Made by a program: the position numbers and the translations under genes. A stretch of DNA of 64,000 nucleotides from DATBVX01 sp963696675 (GTDB lineage: Bacteria; Pseudomonadota; Gammaproteobacteria; Steroidobacterales; Steroidobacteraceae), in contig CAVOLM010000055.1 of assembly GCA_963696675.1 (NCBI GenBank), forward strand, positions 14,947 through 78,946, in the 5' to 3' direction. Under the pieces are notes generated by a model. It did no database searches and was not told where the DNA came from. It saw only the letters and a program-made list of their open reading frames with translations. Shown here piece after piece: positions 29,054-39,103 of this stretch (position 1 is its first letter; the number at the start of each line of letters is the position of its first letter).

Positions 29054-31250
29054 ATGAGGACCGTGCGCGCTGCAATCCTGCTGCTGACAGGGATGTTGTT
29101 GTCAGGTTGCTTCTCGGACTCGACTTCCGAAGGGGAAGCGAGCGTCGGACCGACCGATACGACCAGCGGTAACGGAGCTCCGACCACACCACCACCGCCG
29201 ATCGCCACAGCCTTCCGACCGCAGTTCAAGCCCCTGAGTGGCATCTTCCCGTACCCGAACGATCTGTACTTCAGCGGCAGCACCGACGGCACATTGAATC
29301 TGCCGATCAATCCGTTCCAGCCCACCGCCTCGACGATCAATCAGCTCGATGGGTTCTCGACCACGGCGTACATGTCGGTGCGCTTCGTGGCGGGCGCAAT
29401 CGATGCGACCACGCTGACTGCCGCCAACATGCGGGTGATCCAGTTGACACTGGATAACGCGACCAAGGCACCGGTCGTTCCGCCGCTGCCGAAGCTGCTC
29501 ACTCTCAATACGGACTACACAGCCACGGTTTCCCAGGAGGCGGGCTCGGCAGGGGGCACGCTGATCATTCAACCGCTCAAGCCTCTCGTCGCATCTTCGG
29601 GCGGGACGAACATCGGCTATCTCGTGCTGCTCACCAACGGCATTCGCAGTACAGCAGGCGCTCAGGCGGTTCCGGATGCCGACTACCAGACGGTTCGCGA
29701 TCAGGCGATCAGCGAGATCCAGGCAGGTGCATCGACGCCGACGTGTACCCCCATCACCAACGCAACGCTCAATGCGATCTGCAAACTGACATTCGCACAC
29801 CTGCGCATCGGTGCTTTGCTTCCCCCGCCGGTGACAGTGAACCCTGCGACGGTGGTCGTCTCATTTAGCTTCTCGACGGAATCGACTGGTGATACGCTCG
29901 GTATCCTCGCGACGCAAATCGCTGCCTCCACTCCGACCCCACCGGCAGTCCTTCTCTCCTCCTGGCACCGGACCGACCGGACATCTCACGACGAAGGACC
30001 TGCTTGGGGCCGCTTCAGGTTCCCCGGGAATAGCAGATATCTTTTTGGGGACGGTGCGCGTCCCTTACTACCTCTCTACACCGAGCGTGGCGCCGACTGC
30101 GCCGGTCACGCGCTTCTGGACAGCAGCGGGCGCCTCGCTCGCTCCAGGCATCGACCCAGCGAGTCGAAATCTCACTCGCTTCAATCCGGTGCCGGCGAAA
30201 ACGACAGATCTCGACATACCGCTGTTCGTCACCGTGCCGAACGCGCTCGCGGGTCCTGCCGGAGTGAAGCCACCGACCGGCTGGCCGGTCGCGATCTTCC
30301 AGCACGGCCTGACACGCAATCGCGTGGATGCAGTGGCAATCGCGGATGCGTTCGCATCGGCAGGCTTTGTGGTGGTCTCAATCGATCTGCCACTGCATGG
30401 GATCACACCGGCGAATACCGCACTCGCGCCCCTCCGCCAGCCGGGACTCGAGCTGACGTTCGATCTTGACGTGAGCAACAACGCCACCCTCGCCCCGGGT
30501 CCGGATGGCGTCGTCGATGGCTCGGGTCAGAACTTCGTGAACCTCTCGAGCCTGCTGACGACACGCGACAACCTGCGCCAGGGCACGGTGGATTTGCTGG
30601 CGCTCACGCGCGCGCTCTCGGTGCTCGATCTGGACGGCGATACCGTTTCAGACATCAATACAGGCAATATTCATTTCGTTGGCCATTCACTTGGGAGCAT
30701 CGTCGGCGCGACGTATGCGCGATTCGGTGCTGGCGCGCTCACTGCATCACTGCTAATGACGGGCGGCGGTGTCGCGCGGACGATCACCGACTCGCCCACG
30801 TTTGGACCGGCAATCAACAATGCGTTGACCGCACAAGGTCTCATTCCGGGCACGACTCTGTACAACCAGTTCCTGCGCGATGCACAAACCGCAGTCGACG
30901 CGGGAGATCCGCTCAATTACATCCAGGCTTTGGTCGGTCTCAAGCCGGTACACGTCACTCAAATCGTCGGGCCGCCGCCCGATCAGGTGGTTCCGAACAG
31001 CTCCACACAGCGAATGCTCGATGCCGCGGGATCGATGCTGCACAAAGTGAGCGCACCGGGACCAAATCCGACCGGCGTCGGCAACGGCGGTTACGTGAAC
31101 TTCACGGCGGGCGTCCATGGCTCGGCGATCGACCCCACCTCTAACGCGACGGTAACGCGGGAGATCCAAAGCGAGGTGGTGCAATTCGCTGCCAGCAACG
31201 GAGCTTTCATCGTCATCAATCCGGCGAACGTCGCCGTGATTCAGCCATAG
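29054..31250 (+). CDS. Pla-1/cef-type lipase lipoprotein (one frameshift)
   Basis: The product begins with a lipoprotein signal peptide, lipobox LLSG before Cys19. It has the bacterial virulence-factor lipase N-terminal domain (FKPLSGIFPYPNDLYFSGST, FSTTAYMSVRFVAGAIDATT) and a C-terminal alpha/beta hydrolase with VAIFQHGLTRNRVDAVA and nucleophile motif FVGHSLGSIVG. This is the VolA/Pla-1-cef architecture: surface-exposed lysophospholipase or lipase. One extra base near 29945 separates the two halves; total length is 3n+1 (about 732 codons). A strong terminator follows the stop. Confidence 0.87.
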
Positions 31251-31271
31251 TCAGCGGACAACGGCAGCGTG

Positions 31272-31299
31272 AGGGCGGCTTCGGCCGCCCTTGTTTTTT
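31272..31299 (+). terminator. intrinsic terminator after the lipase gene
   Basis: AGGGCGGC (31272-31279), a TTCG tetraloop, GCCGCCCT (31284-31291), then TGTTTTTT. This is a classical Rho-independent terminator 22 bases after the lipase stop, which insulates ftsY. Confidence 0.93.
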
Positions 31300-31333
31300 C
31301 ATCGGTTACAATCCTCGCGCGAATCCACAACCG

Positions 31334-32314
31334 ATGTTCACCAAGCGCTCCAATCCCCCGGCTGCAGCTCCCCCTGATGACACGCGGCGCGGGTTCATCA
31401 CGCGCCTGCGTGCGCGCCTCAACAAGGGCGACTCGTGGCTCACCTACGATCTCGCCAATCTCCTGCCCGGTCGCGCGATCGATGCTGAGGTCCTGGATGA
31501 ACTCGAGACACGACTCCTGACGGCCGATGTAGGCGTCGATGCGACGGAACGAATCCTCACGGATCTCAGGGGTCGCGTTGAGCGTAAGGAGCTCAAGGAC
31601 TTCGACGCACTGCTTGGCGCACTCCGCAGGTCTCTCGTCGAGCTGCTCGCACCCTGCGCGCAGCCGCTGCAAATCGGCGCATCGCATCGCCCGTTCGTCA
31701 TTCTCGTGATCGGCGTCAACGGCTCGGGCAAGACGACGACGATCGGCAAGCTGGCCAGGCGCCTCCAGGCGCAGGGACTGAAAGTGATGCTCGCCGCGGG
31801 AGACACTTTTCGTGCCGCCGCGATCGAACAGCTCGAAACCTGGGGTCGGCGCAACAGTGTGCCCGTCATTGCCCAGCAGACGGGTGCCGATCCTGCTGCC
31901 GTAATCTTCGACGCGCTCGAGGCAGCTCGCGCTCGCGGCATCGACGTGCTGATCGCTGACACTGCCGGACGCCTGCAGACCCAGTCACACCTGATGGACG
32001 AGCTCAAGAAGGTGAAGCGCGTTATCCAGAGACTCGACGCGAGTGCGCCGCATGAGGTCCTGCTGGTGCTCGACGCGGGCCTGGGTCAGAACAGCATCGC
32101 CCAGGCCGAACAGTTCAACCAGGCGCTCGGCGTAACGGGTCTGGTGGTGACGAAGCTCGACGGCACTGCGAAGGGCGGTGCCGTGATCCAGCTGGCCGAG
32201 CGGCTTAAGCTGCCGATCCGGTACATCGGCATCGGCGAGCAGGCCGAAGATTTCGGCGAGTTCGAAGCCGCCCCATTTGTCGACGCGCTGCTCGGTATCG
32301 GCGGTGAGGCATGA
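31334..32314 (+). CDS. ftsY: signal recognition particle receptor FtsY
   Basis: The 326-residue SRP GTPase has the NG domain with ILVIGVNGSGKTTTIGKLAR (P loop), AAGDTFRAAAIEQLE, LIADTAGRLQTQ and VVTKLDGTAKGG. The acidic N-terminal A domain is very short (about 15 residues). It docks ribosome-SRP complexes at the inner membrane. Its stop overlaps the ftsE start (32311-32314). Confidence 0.97.
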   Translation: MFTKRSNPPAAAPPDDTRRGFITRLRARLNKGDSWLTYDLANLLPGRAIDAEVLDELETRLLTADVGVDATERILTDLRGRVERKELKDFDALLGALRRSLVELLAPCAQPLQIGASHRPFVILVIGVNGSGKTTTIGKLARRLQAQGLKVMLAAGDTFRAAAIEQLETWGRRNSVPVIAQQTGADPAAVIFDALEAARARGIDVLIADTAGRLQTQSHLMDELKKVKRVIQRLDASAPHEVLLVLDAGLGQNSIAQAEQFNQALGVTGLVVTKLDGTAKGGAVIQLAERLKLPIRYIGIGEQAEDFGEFEAAPFVDALLGIGGEA

Positions 32315-32991
32315 TCCACTTCGAGCAGGTACACAAGCGCTATCCAAATGGCCGCGAGGCATTGAGCGATGTGACGCTCAACGTCTCCGACGGCGAGATG
32401 GTGTTTCTCACCGGCCATTCGGGAGCGGGCAAGAGCACGGTGTTGAAGCTGATCGCGCTCATCGACCGGCCCAGCCGCGGGCGCGTGATCGTCAACCACC
32501 AGAACACCTCCGGCGTGGCCCGGCGCCGCATCCCTGCGTTCCGCCGCCAGATCGGCGTCGTGTTCCAGGATCACAAACTCCTGCACGATCGCCCGGTATT
32601 CGACAACGTGGCGCTGCCGCTCGTGATATCGGGCATGCGCCGCCGCGAGCTCGACAAGCGGGTGCGCGCAGCGCTCGACCAGGTTGGGCTCCTGGGCAAG
32701 GAAAACATCGCACCGCTGGAACTGTCGACGGGTGAGCAGCAACGCGTAGGTATCGCGCGCGCCGTCGTCAGCAAGCCACTCGTGCTGATTGCCGACGAGC
32801 CCACCGGTAACCTGGACCCGGAGCTGGCGCTCGAGATCATGCGGGTCTTCCGACGGCTCAACGACGTCGGCGTCACGGTGATGGTAGCGACGCACGACGT
32901 ACACCTCGTCGACCATTTCGGCCTGCGGCGCATTGCGCTCGACCACGGCCGTGTTGCGGAGAATGACGACGAGGTGGGTCATGCCGGATAG
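32311..32991 (+). CDS. ftsE: cell-division ABC ATPase FtsE
   Basis: The 226-residue ABC protein has Walker A FLTGHSGAGKST, Q loop IGVVFQDHKLL, signature LSTGEQQRVGIARA and Walker B VLIADEPTGNLDP. With FtsX it controls septal peptidoglycan amidases. It overlaps both ftsY and ftsX. Confidence 0.97.
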   Translation: MIHFEQVHKRYPNGREALSDVTLNVSDGEMVFLTGHSGAGKSTVLKLIALIDRPSRGRVIVNHQNTSGVARRRIPAFRRQIGVVFQDHKLLHDRPVFDNVALPLVISGMRRRELDKRVRAALDQVGLLGKENIAPLELSTGEQQRVGIARAVVSKPLVLIADEPTGNLDPELALEIMRVFRRLNDVGVTVMVATHDVHLVDHFGLRRIALDHGRVAENDDEVGHAG

Positions 32992-33970
32992 CATCACGGC
33001 ACCTTCCCGACCGCGCATCGCGACGGCGCGCCGAGGTCCGCTGGAGTTCCTCGGCGTCTACATCGAGCGGCACGCGCAGACCTTCGTCGCATCGCTCGGT
33101 CGCCTTACGCGTCAGCCACTCGCGACGCTGATGACCGTTGCAGTCATCGGGATCGCTCTCGCTCTGCCACTTTGTCTCAATCTCCTGGTCGACAATGTGC
33201 GTGCCGCGACCGGCACGTGGGGCGGCAGCGTCGAGTTGTCGGTGTACTTCAAGCCCGAGGTCAAGCTTGCCAAGGCCGAACAACTGGCGAGCGCGCTGCG
33301 GCAAAGGTCGGGTATCGCGAGTGTGGACGTCATCGCTGCCGATGAAGGGCTGAAGGAGTTTCGCGAGTTCTCGGGTTTCGGGGCAGCGCTCGATGCGCTT
33401 ACCGACAATCCTCTGCCGCATACGCTGGTCATTCGTCCTTCGCCGGATCGCGCCGCCTCGCCCTCGCACATCGATGCATTGCGCCGCTATCTGCAGAACT
33501 GGCCGGAAGTTGACCTGGTGCAGGTCGACACCGAATGGGTCGAGCGACTGCAATCGATCCTCGATGTGGCGCGACGGCTCCTGCTGCTGGCCGCAGTGCT
33601 GCTCGGGGTCGGAGTGATCGTCATCGTCGGCAACACCATCCGGCTGGACATCGAAAACCGTCGCACCGAGATCGAAGTCACCAAGCTCGTGGGTGGATCG
33701 GACGCCTTCGTGCGCAGGCCGTTTCTTTACGGTGGATTCTGGTATGGCCTGGGCGGAAGCTTGCTCGCCTGGGGACTCGTGAGCCTCGGAATCCAGTTGC
33801 TCGAAGCACCGGTGAATCGCCTGGCTGGCCTCTACGGCAGCAGCTTCAAGCTCGTTGGGCTCGATCCGCGCATGACGGCGATCCTGCTCGCGGCGGGCGC
33901 GATCCTCGGCTGGCTCGGCTCATGGCTCGCCACCGCGCGGCATTTGCGCGCGATTGAACCGAGCGCATGA
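32981..33970 (+). CDS. ftsX: cell-division membrane protein FtsX
   Basis: From ATG 32981 the 329-residue protein has four transmembrane helices: about residues 48-70, then after the periplasmic loop (WGGSVELSVYFKPEVKLAKA) about 203-225, 254-275 and 300-320. The conserved IRLDIENRRTEIEVTKLVGG stretch precedes helix 3. It partners FtsE at the divisome. rpoH, usually the next gene, is 2.1 kb further on here. Confidence 0.95.
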   Translation: MPDSITAPSRPRIATARRGPLEFLGVYIERHAQTFVASLGRLTRQPLATLMTVAVIGIALALPLCLNLLVDNVRAATGTWGGSVELSVYFKPEVKLAKAEQLASALRQRSGIASVDVIAADEGLKEFREFSGFGAALDALTDNPLPHTLVIRPSPDRAASPSHIDALRRYLQNWPEVDLVQVDTEWVERLQSILDVARRLLLLAAVLLGVGVIVIVGNTIRLDIENRRTEIEVTKLVGGSDAFVRRPFLYGGFWYGLGGSLLAWGLVSLGIQLLEAPVNRLAGLYGSSFKLVGLDPRMTAILLAAGAILGWLGSWLATARHLRAIEPSA

Positions 33971-34036
33971 TCCGCAATCTCAATTCCGCGGCATGACGCG
34001 ACTGCCCTACGACCGGGCGCTACAGGGAGAAGAACG

Positions 34037-34636
34037 ATGCAACTGAACTCGCGGCTGGTGTTGGCAGGGGTCTTGATCGCCCTGGTCGCCGCCTGTTCCT
34101 CCTCGGGCAATCGCCTCGTCAGCTCGTGGAAGGATCCTGCCGTCAAGAAGCTGGCTTTCCAGCGCGTCGTCACCATCGCACTGACTGAGGACGGGCCGAT
34201 CCGGCGAGCTGCGGAAAAGGAGATGGCCGCGATCGTCGGACCCAAGGCGGTACCCTCATCGCAGGTCATACCGGATGCGGACATTCGCGATGCCGACAAG
34301 GTGCGCGCGAAACTCACCGCAGAAGGCTTCGACGGGGCGATCACGCTGCGCCTGGTCGATGCTACGACCAAGGTCAAGCAGACACGCGATCCGGTGCCAA
34401 CGGCCTACTACGAGGTCTGGGGTTACTATCGATTCGCGTGGGTGGCGGATCGTCCGCCGGACTACCTGACCGCCGAACAGAAGCTGCAGATCGAGTGCAA
34501 CATCTACTCACTCCAGAGTGGCAAGCTGCTGTGGACTGGCACGAGCGAAGTGATGCAACCGCACCTCGTCGAGACGGCGGTACAGGATGTGGCGGATCTC
34601 GTCAGGCGGCGTCTGAAGAGTGAGGGTCTGATCTAG
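34037..34636 (+). CDS. DUF4136-like lipoprotein
   Basis: A lipoprotein signal peptide ends with lipobox LVAA before Cys20. The 180-residue mature part starts SSSGNRLVSSWKDP and has KKLAFQRVVTIALTEDGPIR, ending VQDVADLVRRRLKSEGLI. The layout resembles short DUF4136 or related envelope lipoproteins of unknown function. It follows ftsX by 66 bases and is convergent with the NlpE-like gene. Confidence 0.75.
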   Translation: MQLNSRLVLAGVLIALVAACSSSGNRLVSSWKDPAVKKLAFQRVVTIALTEDGPIRRAAEKEMAAIVGPKAVPSSQVIPDADIRDADKVRAKLTAEGFDGAITLRLVDATTKVKQTRDPVPTAYYEVWGYYRFAWVADRPPDYLTAEQKLQIECNIYSLQSGKLLWTGTSEVMQPHLVETAVQDVADLVRRRLKSEGLI

Positions 34637-34654
34637 ACCAGGGCCTGGGGCAGC

Positions 34655-35404
34655 CTATTCCGCGACGTTGGTCGCGCAGCTCGCGCCAGACCAGACTTTC
34701 GTCAGGTGCTCGACGATGAGCGTGGGTCGCTCGACGCCCCCGTCGGGGCCCGCCTGCATCGCGATCTGCCCGTCCAGGCTGACCAGCAGTTCCTCGCCCG
34801 GAACCTTGCGCACTCCGAGATACGCCTTCTCAAGCGCCGCGGTTTGCGCCGAGGGCGCCACCGGCATCTTGATCTGCGTACGGCACTCACGAAAGACCGC
34901 GGCGTCGGCCATGTAGCTGTACATGCCACGCATCGGTCCGCGAGGTTCGAGAGGGCGGTAGCTGGCGTTGCGCTTGAGCTCGTAGTTGAGCGCCGACTCG
35001 ATCGGCTTCCCCTTGCTGTCCAGCTTGCGCAGAGTCTCGGAGTTTTCGATTGAGAACATCACAGGTTCACCACGGCCGTGCAGGACGACGCTCTGTGCAT
35101 CCGGAGTCAGAGTCCAGGTACCGATGTCGTCAAAGGTTTCGCCCTCGCCCGAACCCTTGCCGAGGTAGGCGGTGCGCAGGAAGAACACACGGTCGGCACG
35201 CACGTCGAGCTGGTAGCGAATTCCCGCGCAGTCAGCGCAGGGCAAATCGCCCCGGTAGATCGCTGGCAATACCGCACCCGCGAGCATTCGCACATCAGGT
35301 GAGGCGGCAGGCGGGCTGATCTTGCGATTGGGGTTGTCTCCCACACTGACGCAGCCGACCGCAATCATGGCCGCACTCAACGAAACCCAAGTCCGGATCT
35401 TCAT
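34655..35404 (-). CDS. NlpE-like lipoprotein
   Basis: A lipobox (MIAVG before Cys18) precedes an NlpE N-terminal-like beta domain, ending in a CxxC at Cys56/Cys59 inside IYRGDLPCADCAGIRY, the NlpE copper/sensor motif. A second domain (RPLEPRGPMRGMYSYMADA, VFRECRTQIKMPVA) resembles the part found in long NlpE homologues. NlpE relays surface and lipoprotein stress to the Cpx system in enterics; no cpx genes lie here. It is co-directional with the small periplasmic protein gene upstream, 21 bases away. Confidence 0.8.
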   Translation of the reverse strand: MKIRTWVSLSAAMIAVGCVSVGDNPNRKISPPAASPDVRMLAGAVLPAIYRGDLPCADCAGIRYQLDVRADRVFFLRTAYLGKGSGEGETFDDIGTWTLTPDAQSVVLHGRGEPVMFSIENSETLRKLDSKGKPIESALNYELKRNASYRPLEPRGPMRGMYSYMADAAVFRECRTQIKMPVAPSAQTAALEKAYLGVRKVPGEELLVSLDGQIAMQAGPDGGVERPTLIVEHLTKVWSGASCATNVAE

Positions 35405-35425
35405 GTTCGGCCTCGCGGTGCCAAG

Positions 35426-35818
35426 TCAGCCGGGCTTGGCGGTCGAATCGACTGCCCAGCCTCGCTCAGCATCCTGGCAGACCGTGTACGTGCCCTGCCC
35501 CTCGACAGCCTTGGCGTGATTACTCACACGAACTCGCCTGCAGATGACACCCGCAGCGGTCTTGAAGCCACCGCGCCCTTCCACCTCGCCGGAGTTTCCG
35601 GTCGCTGGATTGCTCCAGGACTTCTTGACGAAGGCGTTCTCGTCATCCAGGACTTGGGCGACGGCCTCCTTGAGGAGCCGCATGTCTTCGTCGTTGAAAT
35701 AGCTCACCGGCGACTTGTTCAAGAACTCAAGATTCCCGGCGTGCGCCGGCGCACCGGTCACAACCAGCAATCCCGCCAAACCGGCCAAGGCCAGCCATCT
35801 GCTCTGTCGAACGAACAT
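35426..35818 (-). CDS. small secreted protein, RT0821/Lpp0805-like
   Basis: ATG 35818 has GAGGTGA 5 bases upstream, which decides it over the GTG two codons earlier. The 130-residue product has a signal peptide (to APAHA) and a domain with WSNPATGNSGEVEGRGGF and VICRRVRVSNHAKAVEGQGT, ending in a Cys-containing strand YTVCQDAERGWAV. This resembles the RT0821/Lpp0805 surface-antigen domain that forms a small beta sheet. Function is unknown; it probably shares a transcript with the NlpE-like gene. Confidence 0.75.
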   Translation of the reverse strand: MFVRQSRWLALAGLAGLLVVTGAPAHAGNLEFLNKSPVSYFNDEDMRLLKEAVAQVLDDENAFVKKSWSNPATGNSGEVEGRGGFKTAAGVICRRVRVSNHAKAVEGQGTYTVCQDAERGWAVDSTAKPG

Positions 35819-36021
35819 AGTCACCTCGATTTCCGGAACCGCCCTGCCGGCGCGCGCATCGGGCTCGGATCGTAGCCTGCCGTGCCAAGGCGCACATCAG
35901 TACCTTAGGGCGATGGGGCAGCCAGCCCTCGGGAAGAACCGGCAAGCTGCGTCGGTGCCCGGACAACCGTAACCCACTGACAGGACTTAATAACCAGCCA
36001 CGGGCTGAACTTAACGCGGTC

Positions 36022-36051
36022 TTAGCACTCTAATCGCCCGACTGCTAAACT
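36022..36051 (+). promoter_or_regulatory. CIRCE element over the rpoH promoter
   Basis: TTAGCACTC (36022-36030), nine bases, then GACTGCTAA (36040-36048). The CIRCE/HrcA operator consensus is TTAGCACTC-N9-GAGTGCTAA, so 17 of 18 positions match with exact spacing. It coincides with a plausible sigma-70 promoter: -35 TTAGCA (36022-36027), 18-base spacer, -10 TAAACT (36046-36051), 40 bases before the rpoH ATG. HrcA binding would occlude this promoter. Confidence 0.8.
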
Positions 36052-36091
36052 ATCGCGCGTTTTGCGGCCCTTGGGAGGTCTAACGAAGTCC

Positions 36092-36973
<882 letters not shown>

Positions 36974-37666
36974 TCAGCCTGATTGCGAAGCAGTGATCGG
37001 CGCCAGGGTGAGCTCCACCCGGCGGTTGAGCTGGCGGCCCCCGGGGGTGTCATTCGGCGCCACCGGCCGCGTCTCACCAACACCAATAGTGATGATCCGC
37101 TGCTCCATCAGGCCTTTGCCGGCGAGGTAGGTCGCGACGGTCTGCGCGCGTCGCTCCGACAGCGCCTGGTTATATTCGGCCGCGCCCGTGCTGTCGGTGT
37201 GGCCGGCGACCTCGATGACAGTCTTGTCATACTCCTTCAACACCAATCCCACCGAGTCGAGCACCTTGAAGAACCCGGCATTGAGATCGTAGCTGTCGGT
37301 TTTGAAGGTGACATTTCCCGGCATGTTGAGCGTGATGTTGTCGCCAATGCGGGTGACGCTGACGCCCGTGCCTTGCAGCTGCTGCCGCAGCTTCGCTTCC
37401 TGCACATCCATGTAATAGCCGACGCTTCCGCCGGCGAGTGCGCCGACTCCAGCGCCGATCAGGGCGCGTTCGCGCCGTTGTTTCGCGTCGTGGCCAGTGA
37501 TGAGACCAACGACGGCGCCGGTTGCAGCACCGATGCCCGCACCCTTCGCAGCCTTGCTGGTCTGCGATTCGCCCGTGTAGGGATTTACGGTCTCGCAGCC
37601 CGCAAGCGCCACTGCTGCGGCGATCACCACCGTCGTCAAGATCCTGTGTATCCGCAACTGCATCAT
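36974..37666 (-). CDS. OmpA-family lipoprotein with glycine zipper
   Basis: The lipobox ALAG before Cys24 is followed by a glycine-zipper membrane-interacting segment (GAGIGAATGAVVGLITG, then ALIGAGVGALAGGSVGYYMD). The peptidoglycan-binding OmpA C-terminal domain follows (VIEVAGHTDSTGAAEYNQAL, SERRAQTVATYLAG, ETRPVAPNDTPGGRQLNRRV). The architecture matches YiaD-type proteins that tether outer membrane to peptidoglycan. Confidence 0.92.
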   Translation of the reverse strand: MMQLRIHRILTTVVIAAAVALAGCETVNPYTGESQTSKAAKGAGIGAATGAVVGLITGHDAKQRRERALIGAGVGALAGGSVGYYMDVQEAKLRQQLQGTGVSVTRIGDNITLNMPGNVTFKTDSYDLNAGFFKVLDSVGLVLKEYDKTVIEVAGHTDSTGAAEYNQALSERRAQTVATYLAGKGLMEQRIITIGVGETRPVAPNDTPGGRQLNRRVELTLAPITASQSG

Positions 37667-37758
37667 CGTGACTCCTCCATCTTCACTTCTCGAGATATCC
37701 CTCGACTGCAGGCACCACTGTGAGTTCGGCAGGCTGAACGCTACTTGAACGGCTAAAC

Positions 37759-38289
37759 CTACAGTCCGCGCTCCGGTGCCGGCGGAGTCGTGGCCTTACG
37801 GTATCCCTTTGGCCGGATGGCAACCGTGTTGCGGATCACTGTGCAGCGACTGCCATCAGCAAGATGGTAGCCATACTCGAATGTGGGCGTCGCACGGCCT
37901 GCTGTCTGCAACTCGCGACGAATCTGGATTTCCAGCTCCGCTGGAAAATCGAAACGCAGCTCCAGGTCGGTGCTTCCACCTCGTTCGAAGTCGATGCACA
38001 TCGCGCGCGTCCACACCGAATATCCTGGAAACACGCGGGCACAAGATACGGCTGCAATCGGATCGGCAAGTGCAGCCTGGTAACCGCCGAACATCACGCC
38101 GCCCGGATTGCGGGAAAACGTGTTGAGCGGTAGCCGAATACGGATGTGGCGCCAGTCAGCGCTCACTTCGAGCACCTTGATGCGCATCAGGAAGAACGGC
38201 GGATAGATTTCGAGGCGACGTGCATCTGAAATGAAGCGCGCCGTCGAGAAGTACTGCATGAGACGCTGGCCTATCGTCGGCGAACTCAT
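37759..38289 (-). CDS. hotdog-fold thioesterase-like protein (DUF4442)
   Basis: From ATG 38289 (MSSPTIGQRLMQYFSTARFI) the 176-residue protein has a single hotdog-fold region with RIRLPLNTFSRNPGGVMFGG and AALADPIAAVSCARVFPGYS. This is typical of DUF4442/PaaI-like acyl-thioesterase relatives. The much longer upstream open frame is an antisense shadow of the DUF962 gene. The substrate is unknown. Confidence 0.82.
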   Translation of the reverse strand: MSSPTIGQRLMQYFSTARFISDARRLEIYPPFFLMRIKVLEVSADWRHIRIRLPLNTFSRNPGGVMFGGYQAALADPIAAVSCARVFPGYSVWTRAMCIDFERGGSTDLELRFDFPAELEIQIRRELQTAGRATPTFEYGYHLADGSRCTVIRNTVAIRPKGYRKATTPPAPERGL

Positions 38290-38355
38290 TTTGTTCTCTC
38301 CCCTCGGACACCCAGTTGCGAGGGCGCAGGTCGCGGGCGTAGCTTTGCCGTCATC

Positions 38356-38823
38356 ATGAGAACCGCGCAAGCCTGGCTCGACGAATACTCCGAAAGCCAT
38401 CGCAATCTCGGCAACGAAATTCTGCATTGGATCTGCGTCCCGGCGATTCTCGTGAGCGTGCTGGGACTGCTCGCCTCGCTGCCAGTGCCGGCAGCGTTGC
38501 GCGGGATCTCGCCGTACCTCGACTGGGCGAGCTTGTTCGCTTTGGCGGCCGTGCTCTACTACTTCATGGTCTCGGCGCCGCTCGCGATCGGGATGACCAT
38601 CGTGCTGGTCGCGCTGCTTGCCGTCGTGCGTTGGCTCTCGGGATTCGAGACGCCTTTGTGGATCACGTGCGTCGGAATCTTCGTCCTCGCCTGGATTGGC
38701 CAGTTCATTGGCCACATCATGGAAGGCAAGCGTCCTTCCTTCTTCAAGGATGTGCAGTTCCTCATGATCGGGCCCATGTGGCTCCTCTCGCACGTCTATC
38801 GCCGCGTCGGCATTTCGTTCTGA
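38356..38823 (+). CDS. DUF962/Mpo1-like membrane protein
   Basis: The 155-residue protein starts MRTAQAWLDEYSESHRNLGN, followed by EILHWICVPAILVSVLGLL. It has four hydrophobic helices and GHIMEGKRPSFFKDVQFLMI, the DUF962 pattern. The yeast member Mpo1 is a dioxygenase acting on 2-hydroxy fatty acids; bacterial members are untested. The His residues in ESHRN, LHW and IGHIMEG are candidates for an iron site. Confidence 0.9.
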   Translation: MRTAQAWLDEYSESHRNLGNEILHWICVPAILVSVLGLLASLPVPAALRGISPYLDWASLFALAAVLYYFMVSAPLAIGMTIVLVALLAVVRWLSGFETPLWITCVGIFVLAWIGQFIGHIMEGKRPSFFKDVQFLMIGPMWLLSHVYRRVGISF

Positions 38824-38845
38824 GCTGACGACGTCTCGGTCCCTT

Positions 38846-38873
38846 ATCCCCGGCATGGCAGAGCGCCGGGGAT
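38846..38873 (+). terminator. hairpin after the DUF962 gene
   Basis: ATCCCCGGC (38846-38854) pairs with GCCGGGGAT (38865-38873) around a 10-base loop, 23 bases after the stop. Only a weak T-rich tail (TCTTGTG) follows, so termination strength is uncertain. Confidence 0.55.
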
Positions 38874-39103
38874 TCTTGTGATCTCCACATCGCAATCGCG
38901 CTGAATCCGCGCCCACCGGCACCGCGAAAGGATTGGTGCGACGGCCGGCTCGCGCACCAGTTCGGATCATCGCAGTGCGTCATTGGCTGCCTGTCCATGC
39001 GATTCGTGTATTTCGGGAAAGAGTGAGTTTCGTGTGAACGGATTTTTCCGGCGCCTGAGTCTCATTAACGTATGCGCTACGAAAAATTCACTGGGAGTCG
39101 ATC

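Noticed and set aside
38290..38970. Long N-terminal extension of the DUF4442 protein
   Set aside because: The extension is antisense to the DUF962 gene, has low-complexity charged text and no homology that I recognise; ATG 38289 gives a normal-sized protein.
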